A stretch of DNA of 7,552 bases from Candidatus Thorarchaeota archaeon MP11T_1 (lineage in GTDB: Archaea; Asgardarchaeota; Thorarchaeia; Thorarchaeales; Thorarchaeaceae): the NCBI GenBank assembly GCA_002825515.1, contig PJET01000196.1, positions 1-7,552 on the forward strand. Reading direction: 5' to 3'. The position numbers were made by a program, and so were the translations under genes. This document shows, one piece after another, positions 1 through 7,107 of the stretch (positions are counted from its first letter, which is position 1; every line of letters begins with the position of its first letter). The notes beneath the pieces are model-generated. The model saw nothing but the letters and a program-made list of their open reading frames with translations. It was not told where the DNA came from and did not search any database.

Positions 1-63
1 TTTGTAACCACTATATTGTTTAGAAGTCTTGATAGTGAGAAGCGGCTGCCATAGTGGGAATGA

Positions 64-82
64 AAGTTCCAAATAGGAATTT
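64..82. promoter_or_regulatory. imperfect palindrome, possible operator upstream of the sugar cassette
   Basis: The sequence AAGTTCCAAATAGGAATTT is an inverted repeat around position 73: TTCC pairs with GGAA, and the outer AA pairs with TT across one mismatch (7 of 9 positions symmetric). It lies about 95-110 bases before the transporter start, where a regulator of an inducible sugar cassette could bind. No regulator gene is in the window, so the role is inference; in an AT-rich gap such a palindrome can arise by chance. Confidence 0.2.
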
Positions 83-101
83 CAATTGACTTTTATCTCC
101 G

Positions 102-160
102 ATAATCTTAGGACTTCGATTATTATGCTGCATGTGAGTTGACTATGGTTTGTATTTTAA
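102..160 (+). promoter_or_regulatory. possible promoter region of the GPH transporter gene
   Basis: The stretch has a second inverted repeat, ATAATC (102-107) and GATTAT (118-123), separated by 10 bases. It also has two AT-rich TATA-like boxes, TTATTATG around 120-127 and TTTGTATTTTAA at 149-160. The second box lies about 20-27 bases before the ATG at 176. That would fit a leaderless or nearly leaderless archaeal transcript and agrees with the absence of a purine-rich ribosome binding site there. Neither box is a strong match, so the exact promoter is uncertain. Confidence 0.25.
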
Positions 161-175
161 CACCAGCACCAAAAA

Positions 176-1684
176 ATGACTAAGAGAATATCTAGAATGA
201 CAGACGTGGAAAACAGTTCAAATGAACCATTCAATGTTAATTTCGATGAGCGATTACCTTTCAAGTCAAAAATGGCTTTTGGATTATCTCAAGCATCCAT
301 TAATATTCTTCAGGTTATTGCTCTAGGTACTGCGATCACATTCTACTATAATGTCAAACTAGGTTTAAGCGAGGAATGGGTTTCCTTGGCTTGGCTTCTA
401 TTCGCATTTTGGAATGCAATCAACGACCCCCTATTTGGTATACTTCAAGAAAGAATTGATACAGATATAGGCAGGCGAATCCCGGTTCTACGCTTTGGTG
501 CACCATTTTATTCTCTCACCTTTATTATTTGCTGGTTCCCATTCATGGGAAGCACGCAGATAGCTCTGTTCTGGAACTTGTTACTTGTGCTTTTTCTATT
601 CGATTCAATGTTTACTATGGTTGGATTAGTAATAACTGCGTTACCTGCTGAAATGTGTGTCACTCAAGAAGCAAGATCTAATCTCAGTTTGTATAATGTG
701 ATTGTAGGATCAATTGGTGCTTTATTGGCGATGATACTCCCGCTAATCTTGCTCACTGATGAATCTTCAACTGAGCTAAATCCTCTCTTCAAACCAGTGA
801 TGGTATTTATAGCAATAGTTGCAGGAGCAGTCCTATTCTTTTCGAGTTATGCACTAACTGAAAACGAATATGCAAGAACTGAAGAGCCGTTGGGTTTTAT
901 CGAATCAATGATCGAGACACTCAAGAACAGAGAATTTTTGGCATTCGAATCCATGAATTTCTTTCGTGAAATGGCCTTCACCATCGTGATTGGTTCAATG
1001 ATATACTTCGTTCAGTATGTTGTTATGTTACAAGGTTTCTTGGCATCTATACCATTATTTATTGTCTTTATCCTCATGCTATCATTTAGTTTCCTTGCTG
1101 ATAGGATGGTGAAAAAACAGGGTCTAAAACAAGTCTATGTTGTTGGACTGATATTGACAAGTGCGGGTCTTGTATTCTTATTTTTCTCAGGAAACTGGTT
1201 AATTGCAGTGATGCTGAGTCTTGTTGTGGTGGGAGTAGGATTTGCCCCTGTCAATTTGATATGGTCTCCGTTGTTGGCTGATGTAATCGACAATGATGAA
1301 ATGTTGACTGGCAAGAGGAGGGAAACAACCTATGCAGGCATGAATGCGCTGATTACGAAACCAGCTATCTCTATCGCGAATGCATTGTTCCTATTGATCA
1401 TCAGTGCATTCGGTTTTGACAATACTCTGAATGTACAACCAGAATCAGCTACCTTTGGAATACAGTTGGGATTTGCATTGATTCCTGCAATATGTTTCAT
1501 AATTAGTGCAATCACGTTCTGGAAATGGTATAAGCTTGATGGCAAAGACTGGATTGCAAAAAAGACTGAATTAGGTAAGATACACCTGCAGAAAGAAAAG
1601 GAATACATTGAACATCTGCAGAGAGAAGGAAAAATATCGAAGGTTTATCAAAAGCTCTACAAGGATTCGCATGAAGAGTCCTAG
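176..1684 (+). CDS. GPH-family (MelB-like, MFS_2) sugar:cation symporter
   Basis: This predicted 12-helix membrane carrier of the glycoside-pentoside-hexuronide family within the major facilitator superfamily (502 residues; the family is usually about 450-500) should import a sugar or glycoside with a cation. Helix II carries the family motif WNAINDP (79-85), followed by the GRR-P loop (99-103) and FGAPF (107-111). The loop before helix XI has D-IDNDE--TGKRRE (369-383), and K395 in ITKPA aligns with the conserved helix XI lysine of MelB. The position aligning with the first cation-site Asp of MelB is Asn80, while the second, Asp84, is kept. A charged helical tail of about 40 residues ends the protein. 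Start choice is open: ATG 176 and ATG 197 both lack an obvious RBS, and the first 25 residues are polar and unconserved-looking. The GH38 gene follows after 34 bases and is probably co-transcribed, so the substrate is probably an alpha-mannoside. The substrate is inference; the family call is firm. Confidence 0.9.
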   Translation: MTKRISRMTDVENSSNEPFNVNFDERLPFKSKMAFGLSQASINILQVIALGTAITFYYNVKLGLSEEWVSLAWLLFAFWNAINDPLFGILQERIDTDIGRRIPVLRFGAPFYSLTFIICWFPFMGSTQIALFWNLLLVLFLFDSMFTMVGLVITALPAEMCVTQEARSNLSLYNVIVGSIGALLAMILPLILLTDESSTELNPLFKPVMVFIAIVAGAVLFFSSYALTENEYARTEEPLGFIESMIETLKNREFLAFESMNFFREMAFTIVIGSMIYFVQYVVMLQGFLASIPLFIVFILMLSFSFLADRMVKKQGLKQVYVVGLILTSAGLVFLFFSGNWLIAVMLSLVVVGVGFAPVNLIWSPLLADVIDNDEMLTGKRRETTYAGMNALITKPAISIANALFLLIISAFGFDNTLNVQPESATFGIQLGFALIPAICFIISAITFWKWYKLDGKDWIAKKTELGKIHLQKEKEYIEHLQREGKISKVYQKLYKDSHEES

Positions 1685-1718
1685 TGGGAGACCGAATCAC
1701 AATATTGGGGTAGTGAAA

Positions 1719-4553
1719 ATGGATACCAATAGGATTGTCATTGTTCCGCATACTCATTGGGATAGAGAGTGGTATTTACCGTTTCAGAGATTCAGATACA
1801 TGCTAGTGGAATTGGTGGACGATCTTCTTGAAATTCTAACCAATCAAGATTACAGATTCATGTTAGATGGCCAGACGGTGGTTTTGGAGGATTATTTGGA
1901 GATACGGAAAGAACGAAGAGATGAATTGCTCCAACATATTCGCGACGGAAAAATCACTGTAGGTCCTTGGTACCTTCTACCAGACCAATGGCTTGTGGGT
2001 GGAGAGAGCCTTATTCGTAATATCGAGTTCAGTCATGATCTGGCGATGCAATATAATATTCCGCAAATGATGATAGGATACTTGCCAGATATGTTCGGTC
2101 ACTCGAGTGCTATTCCACAAATATTTGCGGACCTTACAAACTTCAAGGCAGCTATCCTCTGGAGAGGAGTACCTCCAGACATTATGACGATATCATTTAC
2201 TTGGAAATCTCATCTTGCTTCATTAGTTTCAATTCCAGTTGCATATCTACCTGAGGGATATGGGAATGCGTCTAGGTTTGCCGAGAATTACGAAGAGTTC
2301 ATCGAGATGGTTAACAATGGGATATCTTCCCTAGAATCATTCTCACCAGTTCCAGTATATCTTTTGATGAATGGCTCAGACCACCTATTCCCGCAGGCAT
2401 TTGTGCAAAAAAATGTGGACCGTATGAAGAGCGAGGGTATTGACATTTCACTAGGATCTCTTTCTGATTATGTCGAGTATTTGGAAAATGCAATCACAAA
2501 ATCAGGTTATGAACGTCCATTGTATACCGGTGAATTTCGCTCTCCAGCCAGAGCACCACTTCTTCAAGATACCTACTCTGCTAGAATGTGGATTAAGATT
2601 TGGAACCAGAAAATCGAAGATATGTTGGTTAGAAAAGTTGAACCAATCAGTACGTATCTTTGGCGTTCATTGAATCAGGATTATCCAACTAGTTATTTGA
2701 AAACTGCTTGGAAATGGTTATTGAGAAATCACCCCCATGATTCAATATGTGGCTGCTCTATAGACCGTACTCATGAAGAGATGAAAGCTCGTTTCTCATG
2801 GGCAGAATCCATAGGGGAGAGCCTTATTCAAAATGCAACCAAGATACTTGAGCAAATGGGAAACGGATTAGAATCCAATGAATCGAGTGTTCTTGTTTTC
2901 AGCTCAGGAGGAAGCTTGAAATCACCAACTTACATAGAGTTTTCCGCACCAAAAGAGAAGGCAATCAACGGATTGCAAGCACCAGATGGCACAATCTATG
3001 ATGTGCAACGTCTAGAATCGAGAGATGATGTTTTCTTTGAGATTACTGTTGGTATGAGAATGGCTAAAATGGGATTTGGTCTATTACCTGGAAGGAAGTT
3101 CATGAACTTCTACATCAATGATATTGAGTTCTTTGATGGGGATGAACCGGGAGTTCTTGAGCTCCGATTTATCTCAGATGACCACTTGGTAGGCGATCTA
3201 GATTGGGAGCAATTCAAAAGAACGGCTCGTGAGGTAATTGATAGTAAGAAGTACAAAAAGATACATCTCATCGCAGCTCGGCCAACTCAAAATGTCTATG
3301 CTTCAGTAGTGTCTTTACAACCATGGGCATTCACAAAACTTGTTACTGTTGCTAAATCTCCAGATGCCATTGATGATGTACTGAAGGTCGATGGAAATCA
3401 AGTTACTAATCGGTTCTATTCAGTTTCGTTCAATAAGGATGGCACTCTAGGCGTCTTCGATAAAGAGCTAGGCATAAGTTATGATAGGCTCCATATTTTT
3501 GAGGACTATGGGGACCGAGGTGATGAATATACATTCGGTAGAGTGGGTCCTGAAAAAGCAGACATTAGAAATGTAAAGCGACATATCCTTAGTGCAGGAC
3601 CCATCACTGCTGAGATTCGACAGGAGATGGAAATTGAAGTATTCGAGTGCTTGGATGGCTCACGAGAGAAACGGACTGGAAAGACTAGAGTCCCAGTAGA
3701 ATCTACATTTAGATTCTATCGCGATTCGCCTAGAATTGAAGTAACTACAAAACTCACAAACAAATCAAAAGACCACAGACTAAGAATCTGCTTCGATCTT
3801 CCATTCAAATCTAAGAAGGCCCAGACTGAAACTCATTTTGGCGTTGTGGAACGAGATGGTTCACCAGAAAAGGTACCAGAAGCCGAAGTACTAGATAAAA
3901 CGCATTCCTCATACCCAGAGATGCCTTCAGGAATACAACCACAAAAACGATTCATCAGGGTTAATGATGATCAAGGAAAAGGATCCATAACAGTATTCAA
4001 CACTGGTCTACCTGAGGTCGAGCTAGTAAATAACGACCGAATTGCTATAACACTCGTTCGCTCTATAGGATGGCTTTCAAGATCTGATATCCCTGAGCGA
4101 CCTATTCATGCAGGACCTGGAGAAGTAACACCAGGAGCTCAAGAAATAGGAACCGAGTACGAATATCATTATGGCTTTGCTTTGCACTCAAAAGATGAGC
4201 CAATATACACAAGTTCAGACCTAGCAGATGTAGCTTTTGAAGGTGCACTTGTTGTAAATCTGAATAAAGCCGATGTATACTCAAACCTACTTAATCCGAT
4301 TATCAAAATTAATAATCCGAGTGTTAGGATTTCTTCTTTGAGGGTACGGGAGAGTTCGATTCTTGTAACGATGTTTAATATTGAAAACAAGGAAATTACT
4401 GTCCTTCTCGAACTCGAAAAGTCGTTATCAGCCCTTACAGAGGTCAAGATTGATGGAACAAAGAAACAGAAGCACACTGTCAGTGAGAAAGGTGTCAATC
4501 TAATCTTCAAGCCTCGTGAAATCAAGATGTGTGTCCTGATAGGTGATGGTTAA
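1719..4553 (+). CDS. GH38 alpha-mannosidase (MngB-like group), cytosolic
   Basis: This is a retaining alpha-mannosidase of glycoside hydrolase family 38 (944 residues from ATG 1719; bacterial and archaeal members are usually about 850-1050). It starts immediately with the canonical PHTHWDREWY (10-19), giving zinc ligands His13 and Asp15. Nucleophile and zinc ligand Asp124 lies in LPDMFGHS, the probable acid/base Asp221 in NGSDH, and the last zinc ligand His340 in NHPHDSICGCSID. The middle helical domain is roughly 280-360. The C-terminal beta-sandwich half begins near 440 and includes the conserved DRGDEYTFG near 599-607. There is no signal peptide, so it should act in the cytoplasm on imported substrate. 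An upstream in-frame extension reaches 1608, but it overlaps the transporter and adds residues without family character. GGGG and GTGA just before 1719 form a weak RBS, and GTG 1713 is a minor alternative. Substrate could be mannosylglycerate or alpha-mannosyl oligosaccharides; sequence alone does not decide. Confidence 0.95.
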   Translation: MDTNRIVIVPHTHWDREWYLPFQRFRYMLVELVDDLLEILTNQDYRFMLDGQTVVLEDYLEIRKERRDELLQHIRDGKITVGPWYLLPDQWLVGGESLIRNIEFSHDLAMQYNIPQMMIGYLPDMFGHSSAIPQIFADLTNFKAAILWRGVPPDIMTISFTWKSHLASLVSIPVAYLPEGYGNASRFAENYEEFIEMVNNGISSLESFSPVPVYLLMNGSDHLFPQAFVQKNVDRMKSEGIDISLGSLSDYVEYLENAITKSGYERPLYTGEFRSPARAPLLQDTYSARMWIKIWNQKIEDMLVRKVEPISTYLWRSLNQDYPTSYLKTAWKWLLRNHPHDSICGCSIDRTHEEMKARFSWAESIGESLIQNATKILEQMGNGLESNESSVLVFSSGGSLKSPTYIEFSAPKEKAINGLQAPDGTIYDVQRLESRDDVFFEITVGMRMAKMGFGLLPGRKFMNFYINDIEFFDGDEPGVLELRFISDDHLVGDLDWEQFKRTAREVIDSKKYKKIHLIAARPTQNVYASVVSLQPWAFTKLVTVAKSPDAIDDVLKVDGNQVTNRFYSVSFNKDGTLGVFDKELGISYDRLHIFEDYGDRGDEYTFGRVGPEKADIRNVKRHILSAGPITAEIRQEMEIEVFECLDGSREKRTGKTRVPVESTFRFYRDSPRIEVTTKLTNKSKDHRLRICFDLPFKSKKAQTETHFGVVERDGSPEKVPEAEVLDKTHSSYPEMPSGIQPQKRFIRVNDDQGKGSITVFNTGLPEVELVNNDRIAITLVRSIGWLSRSDIPERPIHAGPGEVTPGAQEIGTEYEYHYGFALHSKDEPIYTSSDLADVAFEGALVVNLNKADVYSNLLNPIIKINNPSVRISSLRVRESSILVTMFNIENKEITVLLELEKSLSALTEVKIDGTKKQKHTVSEKGVNLIFKPREIKMCVLIGDG

Positions 4554-4640
4554 TTTACTCTGAAGATATTTAATTTTTAGAAATCTGTAACCTAACTTAA
4601 ATGGGATGATTTACTATTTCAAATAGATGAAGGATAAGAT
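4554..4640 (+). promoter_or_regulatory. intergenic: T-rich stop signal and possible flavodoxin-gene promoter
   Basis: Just after the mannosidase stop, the run TTTAATTTTTAG (4569-4580) is the kind of T-rich stretch at which archaeal RNA polymerase can terminate. Further on, CTTAAAT (4596-4602) lies about 40 bases and TTTACTATTT (4610-4619) about 25 bases before the next start, so either may be a TATA element. AAGGA at 4629-4633 is a reasonable ribosome binding site for GTG 4641. The flavodoxin gene may therefore have its own transcript rather than belong to the mannosidase operon. Confidence 0.3.
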
Positions 4641-5111
4641 GTGTCGGCAGTGAGTTCAATATTGGTCTTATTTTCGTATCATCATAAGAATACTGAAAAA
4701 ATCGCGAATGTCTTCGCAAGAGTTCTCAATGCACAGATAATAACCCCACAGCAAGTCAATCCTGATGAGCTCCAAAAGTATAATCTTGTGGGTTTTGGTT
4801 CAGGGATATATAGTGGAAAACACCATAAGACTATCCTTGATCTTGCAGATAAACTGCCACAGGTCACTCAGAAGAAAGCTTTCATTTTCTCAACCTGTAC
4901 ATTAGGCCATGAAGTAGCAAAAAATCACACAGCACTCAGGGAAAAACTGCAATCTATGGGCTACACTGTTGTAGATGAATTTGGTTGTCCAGGGTTTAAC
5001 ACTAATAGCTTCACGAGATTCTTTGGGGGAGTGAACAAAGGTCGACCTAATGCTGAAGACCTCAGACAAGCAGAAGAGTTTGCTCAGAACCTAGGAGAGC
5101 ACTATCATTAG
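4641..5111 (+). CDS. flavodoxin-like FMN-binding protein
   Basis: This small soluble protein (156 residues) has the flavodoxin fold, expected to hold FMN and carry electrons or act as a quinone/nitro-type reductase. After a hydrophobic first strand (SSILVLFSY) comes the phosphate loop SYHHKNT (12-18). The second FMN loop GFGSGIYSGKHH is at 51-62 and the third, FSTCTLG, at 83-89. The C-terminal segment GRPNAEDLRQAEEFA (134-148) is typical of flavodoxin-family proteins annotated alongside protoporphyrinogen-oxidase-like (HemG-type) members. The start is GTG at 4641, with AAGGA seven bases upstream; GTG 4650 would remove only three residues, and the overlapping ATG at 4639 is out of frame and stops at once. 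No ferredoxin, rubredoxin or other partner is in the window, so the reaction is unknown. The family call is secure, the specific role is not. Confidence 0.85.
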   Translation: MSAVSSILVLFSYHHKNTEKIANVFARVLNAQIITPQQVNPDELQKYNLVGFGSGIYSGKHHKTILDLADKLPQVTQKKAFIFSTCTLGHEVAKNHTALREKLQSMGYTVVDEFGCPGFNTNSFTRFFGGVNKGRPNAEDLRQAEEFAQNLGEHYH

Positions 5112-5112
5112 A

Positions 5113-5136
5113 TACAGAGGATTAATTACAGAGGAT
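5113..5136 (+). repeat. 10-bp direct repeat, 14-bp period
   Basis: TACAGAGGAT occurs at 5113-5122 and again exactly at 5127-5136, separated by TAAT. The pair starts two bases after the flavodoxin stop codon and ends 37 bases before the next start. It could be a small tandem duplication or a direct-repeat binding site for a regulator of the membrane protein gene. Each copy contains a purine stretch (AGAGGAT), but neither is placed to act as a ribosome binding site for an annotated gene. Confidence 0.5.
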
Positions 5137-5173
5137 GCACAGGTTTTAATTCTAGGCTAGTGAAGGAGCTTAA

Positions 5174-5785
5174 ATGATGGACACGAACAATGAGCAACTC
5201 GACGAAGAAAAGAAAAGATTTCTACTGAGAAATTGGAAAATGACCTTAGTGATGGTAGTGTGCATAGTTGCAGCTGCAATCGTAGCTCTTTTGGTATTTC
5301 TTTGGGTAGTGAATGAGGCGGTTGTATCACCAGTTTATCCAGATTCGCTTGGAGACTGGACAGTCGGCCTTCTTGTCATATTTGTCCTACATGTGATTTT
5401 CTGGGAACTTCTCCTTGTGGCAACGTGGGGTATTCCGCTAGCTGCGGTACTATATTGGCAGTTCAGTAAGCTTCCAGATGCAGAACTCTGGAAACCTAAA
5501 GGTGGAAGGCGTGAAGGCGGCGATGCCTTCGGTTTTTTGATTGCATTGGGATGGTTGATTATGATATGGATAGATGGCCGGTGGAACCAAACCTTCCAAG
5601 TATGGACATTTACTGAGTGGATCTATTCATGGTTAACTGCATTAGGCTGGGTTTTGTTGATTTTTGGCATTCCCGCTGTAGTGATATTCGTTCTCTGGTT
5701 GGTAAGTAGGGAGATGAAAAAGGAATACGAATCTCGTACTGATACTGCTGATGCAGACGAGCCTTCAGAAGAAGCAACCGAATAA
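5174..5785 (+). CDS. tryptophan-rich multi-spanning membrane protein, unknown function
   Basis: I do not recognise this family. The 203-residue protein has a charged N-terminus (1-22) and about four hydrophobic segments at 24-46, 62-97, 118-134 and 150-177. The second is long enough to be a helix hairpin broken at GIP (86-88), and GIP recurs at 165-167. Between segments two and three is a polar loop with PKGGRREGGD (108-117), followed by a WIDGRW signature (132-137). The tail (178-203) is hydrophilic, ending in an acidic stretch. Tryptophan is strikingly common: 15 of 203 residues. A good GGAG ribosome binding site (5165-5168) lies five bases before ATG 5174 and eight before ATG 5177; either start is possible and they differ by one Met. 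It is on the same strand as the flavodoxin gene, 62 bases downstream, so co-expression is possible but a functional link is not shown. The gene is followed at once by a hairpin terminator. Confidence 0.8.
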   Translation: MMDTNNEQLDEEKKRFLLRNWKMTLVMVVCIVAAAIVALLVFLWVVNEAVVSPVYPDSLGDWTVGLLVIFVLHVIFWELLLVATWGIPLAAVLYWQFSKLPDAELWKPKGGRREGGDAFGFLIALGWLIMIWIDGRWNQTFQVWTFTEWIYSWLTALGWVLLIFGIPAVVIFVLWLVSREMKKEYESRTDTADADEPSEEATE

Positions 5786-5791
5786 AACAGA

Positions 5792-5824
5792 TTGGTGGGC
5801 TAGCCCAACAGCTAGCCTCACCAA
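5792..5824. terminator. bidirectional hairpin terminator between convergent genes
   Basis: TTGGTGGGCTAGC (5792-5804) pairs with GCTAGCCTCACCAA (5811-5824) across a six-base loop, giving 13 base pairs with one bulged T at 5818. It lies 6 bases after the + strand membrane-protein stop and 14 bases after the - strand stop at 5839, filling the whole gap. On the + strand it is followed by ATTTCTT; on the - strand by ATCTGTTTTATT. Its place between two convergent stops suggests it ends or protects both transcripts. Archaeal termination depends mainly on T-runs, so a role in 3'-end stability is equally possible. Confidence 0.65.
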
Positions 5825-5838
5825 ATTTCTTCATACTC

Positions 5839-7032
5839 CTATTTTTTGAAGATTCTCATTATGATGAGTACAAATATCGCGATGATTGTAAGCGCCATCG
5901 AGTACCGTATTCCAAAGAATTCAGGCGTTCCAGAGTAGGGCTCTATCATTATGTTGATAGCTTCAGTGACAATTGATGCGCCTAAAATGATGTTGAGGTA
6001 GAGAAACAGCCGTTCTTGCCGCTCTTGGAGATCTCTGTTTTTCTCTTCGTATACCAACTGAACAGATTCATGGACATATCTCAGCTCATTTGTGACATGA
6101 GAGAGTACATCCTCAATCCGGAAGATATTGACCAAATGATCATTTAACGCTCGAGCATGGGCTCGCATGTTTATCATGTCCTCTCGACGAATTACCGCAA
6201 TCAATTGCATGAGGGACTGATTCGTTTTTTCAATCTCTGCTTGTTTCCTTTCAATAACCGAAATATCCTTTTTTCTAAAGTCTGGAAGTTCCTGGAGAAA
6301 TCGCTGAACTAACTCCTGCAGTTTCAACATCACGAAGATAACACCACGGACTCGAACTAATGGTGGGTCCATAATGTCTTCAACATAGCTCCAATATTTC
6401 TCGTACCCCTCTCCCTCTATATAGAGGAATGCACTGTTCCTTGCATAGAAATGCAACTCAGTGGTTCTATTAGAAAGATTGTTCTCGATCCGGCGATTGT
6501 AAAGTTCATCACTATAATCTGACCATTGTCCACTGTACAGCGCAAGATAAGGTGCCAACTCTTTCTTGTATCGTTGAATGGTAGGAGAGTCCCATTTGTC
6601 GACCATTGGATCTGTTTTGTCTGCGGAGAGAATCACGTAGAGGGGTGATTCTATGTCAAACATAATGCGACCTTGTTGATTGAGATCTTCGAAACTTGCC
6701 ATCAACACCTTGCTTAGACGTATTGAAACATTTTGAATATCCTTAACGTCAATTCTGGCATGGCCTAAATCTGTTTGAATTTTCAGAACCCCTAACCACG
6801 TCATATCGCCCAGATTCATCTCTGCTATATGTTCCCAACATGTTTCGACCTTAAGTTCGAGTTTATCAATTGCTGGATCTTCAATTAGTGCATGTTCAAT
6901 TTTTTTATCAATATTTGTGCAGATTGCGTCATCAAGTTCCATGCCAACAAGATTTGGTTCTGCAAAGAAGTTCACAAACCATCTGACATGTCTGACGAAA
7001 ACTTGAAGCTTAGTTTCTTCTTGTCGGCTCAT
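5839..7032 (-). CDS. unknown protein with helical stalk and two C-terminal membrane helices (CorA-like topology)
   Basis: I do not recognise a named family for this 397-residue protein. There is no signal peptide. The N-terminal half (about 1-220) looks like a mixed alpha/beta soluble domain, with strands near 58-63, 82-96 and 129-136 and the phrase FYARNSAFLYIEGEGYEKYW near 195-214. From about 226 to 341 the sequence is continuously helix-forming and charged, ending in EEKNRDLQERQERL, like a coiled-coil stalk. Two membrane helices follow (about 342-361 and 377-394), joined by a short loop with PYSGTPEFFG (365-374), and the protein ends in FKK. This order (soluble domain, long stalk helix, two helices) resembles CorA-type divalent-cation channels and also loosely the RMD1/DUF155 type, but no GMN motif is present, so neither family is claimed. 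ATG 7032 is preceded by AGGAAGG, a good ribosome binding site eight bases upstream. It is a monocistronic-looking gene facing the 5792-5824 hairpin. Confidence 0.8.
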   Translation of the reverse strand: MSRQEETKLQVFVRHVRWFVNFFAEPNLVGMELDDAICTNIDKKIEHALIEDPAIDKLELKVETCWEHIAEMNLGDMTWLGVLKIQTDLGHARIDVKDIQNVSIRLSKVLMASFEDLNQQGRIMFDIESPLYVILSADKTDPMVDKWDSPTIQRYKKELAPYLALYSGQWSDYSDELYNRRIENNLSNRTTELHFYARNSAFLYIEGEGYEKYWSYVEDIMDPPLVRVRGVIFVMLKLQELVQRFLQELPDFRKKDISVIERKQAEIEKTNQSLMQLIAVIRREDMINMRAHARALNDHLVNIFRIEDVLSHVTNELRYVHESVQLVYEEKNRDLQERQERLFLYLNIILGASIVTEAINIMIEPYSGTPEFFGIRYSMALTIIAIFVLIIMRIFKK

Positions 7033-7040
7033 CCATACAA

Positions 7041-7047
7041 CCTTCCT
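7041..7047 (-). promoter_or_regulatory. ribosome binding site for the 397-residue protein
   Basis: Read on the - strand this is AGGAAGG, followed by T, a purine/pyrimidine match to the archaeal anti-Shine-Dalgarno end, eight bases before ATG 7032. It supports that start. A second ATG four bases upstream (7036) is out of frame. Confidence 0.55.
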
Positions 7048-7061
7048 ATGTGATTCTTGAC

Positions 7062-7074
7062 ACTTTATTTATTA
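7062..7074. promoter_or_regulatory. AT-rich TATA-like box between divergent gene starts
   Basis: On the + strand the sequence is CTTTATTTATTAC, a good archaeal TATA-type element. A start of transcription 25-28 bases rightward would fall near 7092-7096, just before GGTG (7098-7101) and the ATG at 7108 of the MDR remnant. That is the spacing of a normal gene start. Read leftward (TAATAAATAAAG), transcription would begin near 7042, inside the ribosome binding site of the 397-residue protein. The geometry therefore fits the remnant better, although the box may serve both directions. Confidence 0.35.
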
Positions 7075-7107
7075 CTTATGGACCACAGTTTCAATTCGGT
7101 GTCGATA

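Noticed and set aside
1..54. Possible C-terminal tail of an upstream + strand gene, open from base 1 to TAG at 52-54
   Set aside because: Only 17 codons, no recognisable motif, and another frame is also open to TAG at 21-23; cannot be supported.
1608..1718. 37-residue N-terminal extension of the mannosidase from ATG 1608 (or ATG 1671)
   Set aside because: It overlaps the transporter's coding end, is basic and unlike GH38 N-termini. The family's PHTHWD motif begins ten residues after ATG 1719.
1330..1757. Overlapping - strand frames under the transporter's 3' part
   Set aside because: They lie opposite well-conserved GPH and GH38 coding sequence and show no protein family character of their own.
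4169..4525. 118-residue - strand frame under the mannosidase C-terminus
   Set aside because: It is complementary to continuous GH38 coding sequence, with low-complexity hydrophobic/serine content and no visible start signals.
4639..4653. ATG at 4639 as the flavodoxin start
   Set aside because: Out of frame with the flavodoxin and stops after four codons; GTG 4641 is in frame with a properly spaced AAGGA.
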